A DNA stretch of 64,000 nucleotides from Paulownia fortunei (taxonomy: Eukaryota > Streptophyta > Magnoliopsida > Lamiales > Paulowniaceae), in the NCBI GenBank assembly GCA_019321725.1, contig CM033114.1:13062278-13126277 (forward strand), in the 5' to 3' direction. Positions 22,841-32,503 of the stretch are shown here, one piece after another; positions within the stretch are counted from its first letter, which is position 1; each line of letters begins with the position of its first letter. The translations under genes and the position numbers were made by a program. The notes beneath the pieces are model-generated. The model was not told where the DNA came from. It searched no databases and worked only from the letters and a program-made list of their open reading frames with translations.

Positions 22841-23800
22841 CTTCTTGGACCATTATCTAATGGGAGACCCTCTTCTTTGTACTCTAACAACAATTACCTC
22901 TCAGGTACACATGAGACCTTTACGAATCTTCGGAGAGATTGTGCCTCAGAAGGCCCAGCATCAGCTGGTGTGTTATCTACTGTGATAATTGGGGTGTTTT
23001 GTGGTTCTTGAATTTTTTCAAGTTCCACGACTTTACCACTTCTCTCTAAAAGAAATTCTTCTTCAAGGAATGTGGCATTCCTCAAAACAAACACTCTTTA
23101 TTATGAGGTGTTGTAGAAATAGTATCCAATAGACTCCTTTGGATACCTCACGAACTTGCATAAGCTGGATCTCATATCCAACTTATCTCCCACTTACTGT
23201 TTCATATAAGCAGCACACCCTCATACTCTAAGCTCATCATAGATCGAACCATGTCCAACAAGGTTTAATTCTTGCATTCAACAACTCTGTTTAGTTGTGG
23301 AGTAGTAGAAGGAGTCCACTGTGAGAGAATCTCATTATCTTTTAGATAATCCAAAAACTATGTGCTTAAGTATTCACCTCATCGATCATATCAAAGAGTC
23401 TTTATACTTAAGCCAGTTTGTTTCTCTACTTCAGTTCTGAATTCTTTGAACTTTTTAAATACTTTAGACTTGTACCTTAAAAGGTACACATAACCAAACC
23501 TAGAGAAGTCATCGGTAAAGGTTCAGAAGTAGTTATAGTTTCCGTGGGTACTAACACTTAGTGGCCTACAAACATGTATATGGGTTAAATCCAATAGAGG
23601 CTTGACTCGCTTCACTTGTCCAACAAATGGAGATTTGGTCATTTTTTCTTTGAGGTAGGATTAACATGTTGGCAGTTCTTGCTCATTCTTTACATTAAGC
23701 AATTGTGCCAACTTGTTAATCCTTTTCTCATAAATATGTCATAATCTTGCCTGTCATAAGCTCATGGAACTATGATTATCTAATTTTTTTTTATTTTGTT
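22841..23800 (-). pseudogene. Copia integrase region (CoA)
   Basis: The C-terminal side reads VFVLRNATFLEEEFLLERSG, VVELEKIQEPQNTP and QSLRRFVKVSCVPER (23094-22894), the linker between integrase and RT. Upstream, sequence aligns with the integrase of CoC (50488-51300) and CoP (29003-29500), including the RYKSEAF and GYVYLL region, but it is broken by several stops. The zinc-binding region lies near 23640-23760 and is poorly preserved. Confidence 0.65.
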
Positions 23801-25060
23801 GAATTATGAAAATGGGGTTATGGGGAGTAACAGTATATAAATAATTTATCAAAGAACCAGAATAGATAAAATCAGAACGTTTGAAAATAGAACAATTTCC
23901 ATTCTCAATGGTAAATCTAAAACCTTATCTATCTAAAATTGAAATAGACATAATGTTCTTAATAATATCCGAAACAAAAAGATAATTATCTAAAATAATT
24001 ACAAAACTATTCTCTAAAGCTAGATTAACAGTCCTTATAGCTAATGCAGCAACTTTTACTCTATTCCCCATCTTGAGGACCGTCTCTCCTCTATCCAGCT
24101 TCTTACTTCTTGTCATCATCTGCAAATCATTGCAGATATGTGAGTTACAACTGGTATCTAATACCCAAGAAGTATTGTTAACAGATAAGTTAACTTCAAC
24201 AAAATATATACCTGAACTCTTCAAGCTTGCAAGATATTCCTTGCAATTCCTCTTCTAGTACCCTGATTTACCAAAGTAATGGCACTTGTCATTGGCTTGA
24301 GAAGAAACCTTCTTGATACTGCCCTTAGCCTTCAGTTTGTTAAGTTTAGAGGAACCCTTTCCTTTCTTTTTTCATTTTTTGAACCTTTTAGCCTTTGATC
24401 CGAAAGAAGAACTGGCTTGTTCTTTTTCATGGCAGACTCAGCCGTCTTTAACATGTTCACAAGCTCAGTGAGACTAGTCTCCATATTATGCATGTTAAAT
24501 TTGATGACAAAGGTGTCAAATGATGGAGGCAGAGACTATAGCAGAGGTCCGTACAGAATTCGTTCTCTATAACGATTCCAAGGGATGCCAACCTTTCAAC
24601 AAGGGCTATCATCTTCAATCCATAGTCATAGACTAAAGAGCCCTTAGTCATACGACATCTGAAAAACTCTTTTGAGATCTGATATCTCGTCTATCGAGTT
24701 CGTTCACCATACAACTCTTATAGGTAAAGGAGGATCCCACAAGCAGTATCTTAATCCTCATTCTGCCTTTGCAATTTATTTGACATCGATGCCAGCATGT
24801 AGCATTAAACCTGTAGATTGTCATCAACATGACGAAGGTAATCTACATAAGCCTCTAAAGCAATATCCTTTGGAGGAACCGAAAGAGGCATGGTGTGAAG
24901 GACATACATCCTCTTCTCAGATTGAAGAACTATCTTCAGGTTTCTTAGCCAATCGAAAGAGTTAGGTCCAGTTAATTTATTTTGTTTAAGGATTGTTGCA
25001 AGTGGATTCTTTACCATTTTAGTAGAATAATCTACAAAACATGCACGAAGCAAAAAATGA
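23801..25060 (-). pseudogene. Copia gag-protease (CoA)
   Basis: Gag begins at 25053 (MLRACFVDYSTKMVKNPLAT), with FDWLRNLKIVLQSEKRMYVL and VDYLRHVDDNLQV. Next comes MTKGSSLVYDYGLKMIALVE-type sequence (24651-24457). A knuckle-like region near 24250 has lost its first Cys residues. The protease piece 24224-23925 reads GIYFVEVNLSVNNTSWVLDT then SCNSHICNDLQMMTRSKKL; the active site is DTS in place of DTG. NIMSISILDR ends the piece. The order and spacing match CoC. Confidence 0.75.
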
Positions 25061-26053
25061 GTAAACTATGGGAAAAGCATATTCATTTAATATAAGGTCT
25101 TTAATACTAAAAGTCTCCCACTATTTTCTTTGAATTCCATCACCACTAATGGAATTTTGGGAAATCGAATTTTCTAGTAAGTTTGAGGTTCAATGAAAAT
25201 ATTTCATACCCCAATTTTATGAGCCCATGAAATATTTCTATCAGTAGTCAACTCTTTGACGATTGTATTACTATACAATCCTCAAGTTTGTTTTGCCTCA
25301 CCTCTTCCCATATATCTCAATTTTATGAGTCCATATGGTATTAAGTGTTAAACAATACCTATCAAACATTTGTGTAGATAGAGCATCAAGATGTCCCATG
25401 ACTCATAGCCAACAGAATAATGATTCCATCCCACAAGCATCTCAATGCTTAGTAGAGATCACAGCTTTCCAACTCAAAACCACCCCACGACTCATGGTCA
25501 GTGATCAAGTGCGGAAGTGGTCGTCATGTCTTTACCTTTGATTGTAGGCATGGAACGATAGGTCCTACCTAACTTGTCCATTTTTATTGAAATTAAATTT
25601 TCTAAAAATTCATTTAATTAATTTTAGTAAATTAAGTGGGTTTAAATTTTATCCAAGACCTCATCATAATATAAATTAGGTTGGTTATTTAATGCATGAT
25701 ATTATAATATCATTGTGCAAGCATAAAAGCATTACATAAAATCCTAAGCATGCATCTAATATATACTTAAATAAATTGATGATCATGAACCAGTCATCTG
25801 AGGTCCATTTGAGCCAAAATTGAACCTAAGGTCAGTCTAAAGATAATAAAATGGAATAGAACCTATTATATTACATAATTGTATCCCGTACAAATTTGGC
25901 CCTTTTTTGGAACCTCCTTCTTGATTCTCCTTTGTCTTCCAAAGAAAAAGAAAAATCTTACCATTTATTCTACTCTCTTTGCAAAAAACTAAATAACTTA
26001 CATAGATGGAATAAGAGACTCGCATGCCCCATTTGAAAACCCAAAAACATTAA
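25061..26053 (-). other. Copia leader with paired repeats (CoA)
   Basis: Non-coding sequence between gag and the N gap, homologous to 16870-18000 in CoD. It holds tcataccccaattttatgag (25204) with a second copy at 25308-25334, and catgactcatagccaa (about 25397) with a second copy at about 25486. The match to CoD continues to the last bases before the gap (cgcatgccccatttgaaaac). The 62-codon frame at 25837 is not a gene. Confidence 0.55.
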
Positions 26054-26153
26054 NNNNNNNNNNNNNNNNNNNNNNNNNNNNNNNNNNNNNNNNNNNNNNN
26101 NNNNNNNNNNNNNNNNNNNNNNNNNNNNNNNNNNNNNNNNNNNNNNNNNNNNN
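26054..26153. other. Assembly gap, 100 N
   Basis: Exactly 100 N bases, probably a fixed-size placeholder of unknown true length. The leader of CoA is on its left and a gypsy LTR piece on its right. The 5' LTR and primer site of CoA are expected here if it was complete. Two open frames reported across the gap (25970-26158 and 25998-26213) are artefacts. Confidence 1.
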
Positions 26154-26725
26154 GCCATTGTTGTAGATTTTCTCCTTTACTTCAGTACATTGACAGTGTT
26201 CAGCCTCTTTCAACTAGTTTTTAACATCTTTCTAGGATGAATTATCTTTTGGTATTTTCTAATAATTGTATTTCTATGTTTTGGCTTTCCACAGACACTT
26301 GAATCAACTCGATATGAAATCTATGAAAAGAGTTATGCCTAAAATATCAAGATGTGTCATACCAAAAAAATTCAATCAAGTATAGACTTTTTAACATGAT
26401 TTTTCTTATTGAAATCGAAAGAACTAGATTTTATGGTAAACATAGAAGTTATAGATCTCTCTCTTGAATTTCCAATGGTTCAAGAATTAAGTCAAAATAA
26501 TATTAGAGTAAAGAGTTATGATTTAAATACGAACACTACCCTTAATAGTACCATAAAGTGAATTCTTCTAAATTTTAACCAAGTTTTATATTTCTTTCCA
26601 TTTTCTTCTTCTTTTATCATTACCTATAAGATTTCAAATTAAATACATAAAAAGTAACATAATACTTGAAAATAAACCAAATGTTAATAAAAAAGCATAC
26701 GAATTATTGAAATAAAACCAACTTA
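26154..26725 (-). repeat. Gypsy LTR piece, GyB family
   Basis: Matches the GyB LTR in two places: 26515-26720 with 11101-11310, and 26190-26500 with 8700-9030. Here the two parts are contiguous, so this copy shows what the LTR looked like before GyC was placed in it. The LTR start is clipped (ttaagttgg, expected TGATAAGTTAG) at 26725, where Tat-like sequence begins. Confidence 0.7.
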
Positions 26726-26734
26726 ACCCCAATA

Positions 26735-27650
26735 TATAGCATGGAAGTGTTGTGTTGAATATATTAGGAAAGGGGACAAGGGTGAGGATACAGATATAGA
26801 CTATCTTAAAGAAGATAAAGAGAAGAAGAAGGGGATGGATATTGAGCCTTCACCTCATAACCATCCAAATGAAGAGTTGATGATCATCGAGCTGGTTGTA
26901 GGCTGCAAGGAAAAAAACTACTAGGATTATATCACATCTCGAGCCTAAACTAGTTAACTGTTGATCCAGTTCTTGAGGCAAAATGCATATATGTTTCCTA
27001 GTCAGCACAAGATTTTGTAGGAATAAGTCTAGAAGTGGCCATGCATTACCTAAATGTGGACCCAACTTACAAAAGCGACATTTTAAGTCAGAGAATGGTA
27101 AGATTATACAAGCAGAGATACAGAAGTTGTTGGAGGCTAGCCATGTTAAGGAGATTCAATTCCTTAAATGGTTATCCAATTGCAGTTATTGTACTTAAAA
27201 CCGCAAGAAATGATCTTTTTGTGATTGAACAATGCATGCCCTAAGGACTATTATCCTCTTCTGAGAATGGATTAATTAGTAGATTTAACTTTAGGTTGTG
27301 AGCTGCTTAGCATGATGGATGTTTCTTATGGGTACCACCAAATATTACTTCACCTTGAGGATAAAAAAAAGTCAGCTTTATAACCTCGTTGGATATTGTT
27401 ATATCATTATACTCTTTGGGCTCAACAACTCAAGTGCCACCTATTAGCGATTGGTAGACCACATGTTCAAATCCAACTTGGGCGAAACATGGAGGTGTAT
27501 GTGGAAGATAAGTCGGGCAAAAGTAATAAGGTTGAATCTCATATAGCTGATCTGACTTAAACTTTTAAGGTGTAACTGCATAAAGCTAAAACCAGCTAAA
27601 TATGTATTTGGAATAAAATCAAGAAAATTACTCGGTTATATGATCACCTT
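26735..27650 (+). pseudogene. Reverse transcriptase of a Tat-like gypsy element
   Basis: Plus strand. EELMIIELVVGCKE, then LRQNAYMFPSQHKIL, GISLEVAMHYLNVDPTYKS (near 27010-27060) and the PFGL..TTYQRLVD-type segment (about 27410) resemble the RT region of plant Tat-lineage elements (xHxLNVDP). The catalytic box reads VYVEDKSGKS (27490), so Asp-Asp has become Glu-Asp. FG.KSRKL near 27610 is followed by a jump into RNase H, so the RT thumb and part of the connection are deleted. Stops throughout. Confidence 0.7.
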
Positions 27651-28535
27651 ATTTTTTCTCTCATAAGGTGGTCACTCGCACAAAATTGCCATTAAAATAG
27701 ATATTGGGTTAACCTAAGGCATCGAGTAGAATGATCAAATGGGTAATTGAGATAGGGAAGTATGATGTAAACTATCAACCTTAAGATGCGATCAAAGCTC
27801 AAGCTCTCACAAATTTTATTCATGAACTAACCAAGGGTCAGGATGACCAGAAGAAGTGGTGGTTATATGTTGATGGCTCAGCGTCAATGATGGGTTGTGG
27901 AGAAGGAATTATCCTTACTATCCCAAAAGGAGATGGGTTGGGATTCGTAGTCAAATATGATTTCAAGACTTCAAATAATGAGGCAAAGTATGAAGCACTA
28001 ATTAGATAGTTGAAAATAGATTTAGAGATCGGAGCCAGGCATATTGTAGTATATCTAAATTCTCAACTTGTAGCCCTAGTATGTGGAGGGACGGACAGAG
28101 GGACAATTTAAGGTCAAATGATGGGGAAATATATGGAGTAGATAATCACCCTATGCAAATAATTTGAAACTTTTTAGGTCCATCAAATTCCCTATTCTGA
28201 AAATGTTAAGTTGAATATCTCTTAAAATTAGCTAGTTCCATGGTGGGTTGTAAGATAAGGAAGATTGCCTTGCTAAGAACTCATCAAAGCAGCACAGAAA
28301 AGATGGCCACTATGGCATCAGTGTTGCAAGGGGATCTCAATGGCTTGGGAAAAGCACTATCATCAGAAGTCATGGCTTATTTATAAGAAGGTACACTTCC
28401 ATATGATATGAATGAGACAACTCGGTTGCACACCTGAGCTGCCAGGTTTTACATCATAGAGGGATTGTAGTATGAGAGGTCCTCCATAGCACCATATTTG
28501 AGATGCTTGTCAAATAAGGAATAAGCCTATGTACT
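27651..28535 (+). pseudogene. RNase H pair and integrase start of the Tat-like element
   Basis: SSRMIKWVIEIGKYDVNYQP and AIKAQALTNFIHELTKGQ end the first RNase H. KKWWLYVDGSASMMGCGEGI (near 27850) and TSNNEAKYEALIR start a second RNase H of the archaeal type. This dual arrangement is characteristic of the Tat group. ARFYIIEGL.YERSSIAPYL and RCLSNKE (28430-28530) match the N-terminal integrase region. The frame ends abruptly at about 28535 in copia protease sequence. Confidence 0.7.
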
Positions 28536-29990
28536 TTTTAGGTTTTAGATTTTGGATGTGGTTCTCATCTTTGTAATAACTTGTAGGCAATGACAAGAAG
28601 CAGAAAGCTAAGTAGAAGAGAGACTACCCTACGACTAGAGAATGGAATAAGAGTTGTTGCATTAGCCATACGGACAATCCATTTAGCTTTAGAGGGTGGA
28701 GTTATGATAGATTTAAATAATTATCTTTACATTCCTAATTAATTTAGAACATTATCTATATTTTAATTTTGGATAGACAAGGATTTAGTTTACTATTTCT
28801 AATGGAAGTTGTTTCATTTTTTATGGCTCTTTATTTATTCATACTAGAGTATTAATAATTGATTTATGTTCTATCACACCCTAAAACTCCATCTTTCATG
28901 TTTAAAAAAATAAAAGAAAATTAGATAATTATTTGGTCCACATACTTATAGCATACTAGACTAGGTCATATCTCTAAGAAAGGTATTCACATATTGGCAT
29001 AATTGTTTAGCCTTGAGGATGAGCAAAAAATGCCAACGTGTGATTCTTGCCTAAAGGGAAAGATGACCAAGTTACCACTTGTTGGACAAATGGAGCGTGC
29101 TATAGATCCCTTAAATTTGATCCATGCGAATATATGTGGGCCACTAAGTGTTAATGCTCAAGGGAACTACCAATATTTCATTATCTTTAGCGACGATTAC
29201 TCTAGATTTGGGTATGTGTACCTTTTAAGGTACAAGTCTGAAGCTTTCGAAAAGTTCAAAAACTTTATGGATGAAGTAGATAAATAAACGAGCGAACAAA
29301 TAAAACTCTTTGATCTGATCGAGGAGGTGAATACTTAAGTTTGTAGTTTCTTAATTATCTAAAAGACAATAGGATTCTCTCACAGTGGACTCCGCCTGCA
29401 ACTCCACAACTGAATAGGGTAGTTGAGCGAATGAATCAAACACTATTGGACATGGTTCGATCTAGATGAGTTTTACTGGACTTTCTCTTTCATTATGGGG
29501 CTATGCTCAAGGAATGGCGGCATATCTATTAAATAAAGTGTCATCAAAGTCAATGCCTAAAACGTTATATGAGATATGGTACGGCAAGACCCCCTCTTAT
29601 AAATATATTAAGGTGTGGGGGTGATCTACTTATGTGAAGTAGCAAGCGGGAGATAAGTTGGATAGTAGATCCATCTTATGCAAGTTTATGGAATATCTAA
29701 AGGAATCCATTGGACAGAACAAAACGTATTTATTTTGAGAAATGCCACCTTCCGAGAGTAGGTAATTCTATTGAATAGACATAGTGAGGTTGTAGAACTT
29801 GAAGAAATTTAAGAGCCACAATGAGTCCCATAAAAGGCAGTAGTGCCACAACCTCAACAAACTAACACTTCTATCATACATTCAACTAGGAGATTTGAAA
29901 GAATCTCAAGGCCTCCTAGAAGGTATGATCTTTTGTTAGAGAAAACTAGGAGGACAGCCCTTGGATACTAATCCAATGAATTATGGAGAA
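28536..29990 (+). pseudogene. Copia protease-integrase (CoP)
   Basis: Begins inside the protease with LDFGCGSHLCNNL (DFG in place of DTG), MTRSRKLSRRETTLRLENG and LAIRTIHLALEGGV. After a broken stretch comes the best piece, 29003-29287: [60 protein letters not shown]. Then a broken integrase core (29380-29500) and the linker toward RT with QPQQTNTS-like codons and RRFERISRPP. Same family as CoA and CoC but opposite strand. The gag and the first half of protease are missing. Confidence 0.75.
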
Positions 29991-30569
29991 GTGATGTCTG
30001 ACATTGATTTAGGGAAATAGCAGGATGCTATGAAATCTGAAATTGACTCCATGTACTCCAACAAGGTATGGACCTTGGTGGACCTACCATAGGGTATTAT
30101 ACCCATAGGCTGCAAATTAGTCTACAAGTGGAAGCTTGGAATAGATAGAGAGATATGACCTATAAGATACGATTGGTTGTGAAGGGTTATATTCAAGTAT
30201 GAGGAAACCTTCTTACTAGTGGTGATACTTAAATCTATTTGAATCTTGTTGGTTATATCAATATATTTTGACTAAGAGATATAACAACTGAATATGAACA
30301 CTGCTTTTCTTAGTGGAAATATTGAGGAGAGATCTATATACGGCAACCATGGGGCTTCATATCCAAAGAAAGTGAGCAAAAGGTTTGCAAGTTTAAGAGA
30401 TTTATTTATGTACTAGGCCTAATGTTGCATATGCTTTGAGTCTCACAAGTAGATATTAGTCCAATCTCGATGAACTACACTAGAAAGTCATAAAGATGAT
30501 CCTCAAGTACAGTTACAAAGGACTAATGATATGTTTTTGTTTACAGTAATGGAGAGATGAAACTAGAAA
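29991..30569 (+). pseudogene. Copia reverse transcriptase, internally deleted (CoP)
   Basis: MNYGEVMSDIDLGK.QDAMKS then EIDSMYSNKVWTLVDLP, IIPIGCKLVYKWKLGIDREI and NMNTAFLSGNIEERSIY give the N-terminal RT. Near 30410 the sequence jumps from the F.SLRDLFMY region to CIC.ESHK codons, deleting the catalytic YVDD box. The end (LKYSYKGLMICFCLQ, about 30500-30560) aligns with LKYLRRTKD of the family. The reading then switches to another copia type at about 30570. Confidence 0.7.
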
Positions 30570-30812
30570 GCTTAGCAATTGCAATGGGAAAGAATCCAGT
30601 TTTTCACAGCCGAACAAGACACATATCTATCAAGTATCATTTCATTCGGGAAGCCATTGAAGAAGGTGAAGTGCAACTCACATTTTGCAAATCTGAAGAT
30701 CAAGTTGCAGACATTCTTATCAAGGCTCTTCCTAAAGATAAATTTCTGAAATTGAAAGAACTTCTTGGAGTAATGGATCAGCACATTAAGAGGAAGAAAT
30801 GTTGCAATTAAT
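30570..30812 (+). pseudogene. RNase H C-terminal part of a different copia lineage
   Basis: LAIAMGKNPVFHSRTRHISI then KYHFIREAIEEGEVQLTFCK, EDQVADILIKALPKDKFLKL and KELLGV form the C-terminal RNase H of the copia type in which the chain ends shortly after a KALP..KF..L segment. The first five codons of the open frame (30557-30571) come from CoP, so the frame spans the join. It ends in a purine tract (ttaagaggaagaaa) directly at the LTR at 30800. Confidence 0.8.
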
Positions 30813-31150
30813 GAGCTGAAAAAGAAGCAAATTTGGAGTCACATCATGTTTAAATATTGCAGTTAATGTACAACAAATTTGGACTTAATGTATCATGCTT
30901 TTGTTGAAAATATTTCATCCTATGTAATTGTAGGTTGTGTTATAGGTTGGGCTAGTTGTGTCTATCATTTCTAGCTTAATAATGCTTCTGGATTTCCAAA
31001 AACTTTTCTTTATTTTGTCAAAATATGCAGCATGTTCATGTATTAATTATGTTGTATGAATGAAAAAGAGAAGTGTGTCATTACAAAAATATCACATTTT
31101 GCTCTTCATTTCTCTCTCTGTTTTTCAGCTTAACACATTTTTATGTAACA
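30800..31150 (+). repeat. Short copia LTR, 351 bp
   Basis: Starts TGTTGCAATTAATGAGCTG immediately after the polypurine tract aagaggaagaaa and ends ...TTTTTATGTAACA, giving TG...CA termini. Because the RNase H end and tract precede it in the same direction, it is a 3' LTR. The next five bases are aatgc. The partner LTR, and hence a target duplication, cannot be tested in this window. Confidence 0.7.
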
Positions 31151-31569
31151 AATGCCAGCATCGATGCTAAATGTGATAAAAATGTGATATTTCTCTGTTT
31201 GATTCTATGATCCAGCATCGAGGATTTGATATGGCATCTAAGTGCTAATGTAGCCGTCAAGTGGAGTCCTTGTATCACTTATTCTTATTGGGCTATAGTG
31301 CTAGATATGGTTAGAATTGCTCTGAAACGGTATTCCATATCCATCACCACCAGAAGCTGGATATTGCTTCTATAATTGCTCACTGGTTTCCGCAGGCATA
31401 TGGGAAAATACATGTGTGAATGGTGGTCCCCCTCCTCATCTTTTGGTACATTTGGTACGAATAGTTTGATGCTAAATATAGATCTTACCATTTTAGTCAG
31501 CAACGTATTATTAAGCATATTATCTACCATCTGCATTTGATGAACAAGGTTGTTAAAAATGATCTCGAG
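31151..31569. other. Unassigned stretch
   Basis: No domain is readable on either strand. gccagcatcgatgctaaatg (31154-31173) and ccagcatcgaggatttg (31212) form a short repeated motif. The end of the stretch may be LINE sequence leading into the RNase H that follows. An 83-codon minus-strand frame (31536-31285) has no recognisable features. Confidence 0.3.
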
Positions 31570-32290
31570 TTTTGGAAAAGGGATTATTCAACTATGCATC
31601 AATTTGATATTTGACTTCCAGTACAATCAAAATTAGCAAGGGTCACAATGGTTCGTTGGCTTTAGCCGTGCCTAGGTTGGTTCAAACTAAATTCTAATAG
31701 AGCTTCCAAAGATAATTCGGGCCCTTTAGGGACTAGAGGTATCCTTCATGATCATAGAGTTTCAATTGTATTAACCCTTTGCCATTTTATTCGGGAGGCA
31801 ACTAGTACCATTGTGAAACTCAAGGTTGTGATTACTGGACTTGAATTATATATTCTTCAAAGTGTGGATGTTCAACGTCTTTGGATAGAAAGTGATTCAA
31901 AGTTGATAATGCATAATTTGCAAGGAGCAACTTCTGGACCATAGCATATTCAACACCATTTGATTAAGCTACGATGATTACTAAAGCATTTTGATGTTAA
32001 AATCACACATGTATTTCTTAAGTGTAATGCAGCGACGGATTTCTTGGCTAACTTGGCATGTGAGCGGCAATCAGACTCCTTTTTTGTGGCACAATATATT
32101 CCCAAAGAACTTAGAGGAATTGTTAAGATTGATAAAGTTTTTCCTAATTTTTGTTCTTAGTTTATCTTGTAAAAGGAGTTTTATTATTTTTAAATCTTCA
32201 TGTACTCCTTATTTTGGTGAATTCTAAATAATGGTAGGGAATTTTGTCAAATCCCCTAAACACATATGGTTTTGATAAAAAAATAATCCT
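31570..32290 (+). pseudogene. LINE 3' end with RNase H domain
   Basis: Plant LINEs of this type end ORF2 with an RNase H related to RVT_3 proteins. Codons read VRWL.PCLGWFKLN, then RASKDNSGPLGTRGILHDH, FIREATSTIVKLKVVITGLE, VQRLWIESDSKLIMHNLQG and HVFLKCNAATDFLANLACER (to about 32065). Several Asp/Glu positions of RNase H are kept (ESDSK). A stop splits the domain near 31940. A short A run (about 32276-32283) after a 3' UTR is consistent with a LINE tail. The 5' part is not seen, as expected for 5'-truncated LINEs. Confidence 0.75.
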
Positions 32291-32420
32291 AATAGCTTGA
32301 GTAGAAGAGATTGGTAAGCACCTGACATGTATGATCTAATTGGTTATGGGTTCAAGTTATTTGAAAGGAAGTTGGAGAAGCGACCTATATTCTCCTTTTA
32401 ACAAAGAAAAAAAATTTGAA
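32288..32420 (+). repeat. Probable tRNA-derived SINE
   Basis: atagcttgagtag...ttggtaagcacc (32292-32322) resembles a tRNA box A / D-arm region, and ggttatgggttcaagtt (32342-32358) resembles box B (GGTTCRA). About 55 bp separates them. A related-unit end (gagaagcgacctatattctc) and an A-rich tail (aaagaaaaaaaat, 32404-32416) follow. It sits just behind the A tail of the LINE. The RNA polymerase III promoter assignment is inference from these boxes only. Confidence 0.45.
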
Positions 32421-32435
32421 TAGAGAAACAAAGAA

Positions 32436-32503
32436 CATCTGTCGGATATTTCTCTTAAATGCTCATTTGCTGACACTTTACGGCCACCCTCGACAGTGGC
32501 TGC
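32436..32503 (+). pseudogene. LINE ORF1, first piece
   Basis: SDISLKCSFADTLRPPSTVA is in frame with the piece that resumes at 35381 once the solo LTR and one copy of the gctgc duplication are taken out (continuing ALPSPRATKKGL). SFAD.L is the usual lead-in before the DUF4283 domain of plant LINE ORF1 proteins. The join is exact, which supports a simple LTR insertion into this LINE. Confidence 0.65.

Larger units (their letters stand above)
19083..26053 (-). mobile_element. Ty1/copia element CoA (minus strand)
   Basis: Minus strand order: leader (from the N gap, 26053-25061), gag, protease, integrase, RT, RNase H, polypurine tract (21276-21290) and a complete 3' LTR (21275-19083). The 5' LTR would lie in or beyond the N gap and is not seen. 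All domains are present in order, but each is broken by stops and shifts. CoC (46543-57210) is its closest relative in the window. Confidence 0.8.

Noticed and set aside
25970..26213. Open frames running through the N gap
   Set aside because: Artefacts of translating N bases.
31285..31536. 83-codon minus-strand frame
   Set aside because: No domain, no homologous copy in the window, and plus-strand LINE sequence begins next to it.
32292..32358. Possible functional tRNA gene
   Set aside because: Box-like segments only; no acceptor stem or cloverleaf pairing is evident, and an A-rich tail follows, so a SINE fits better.
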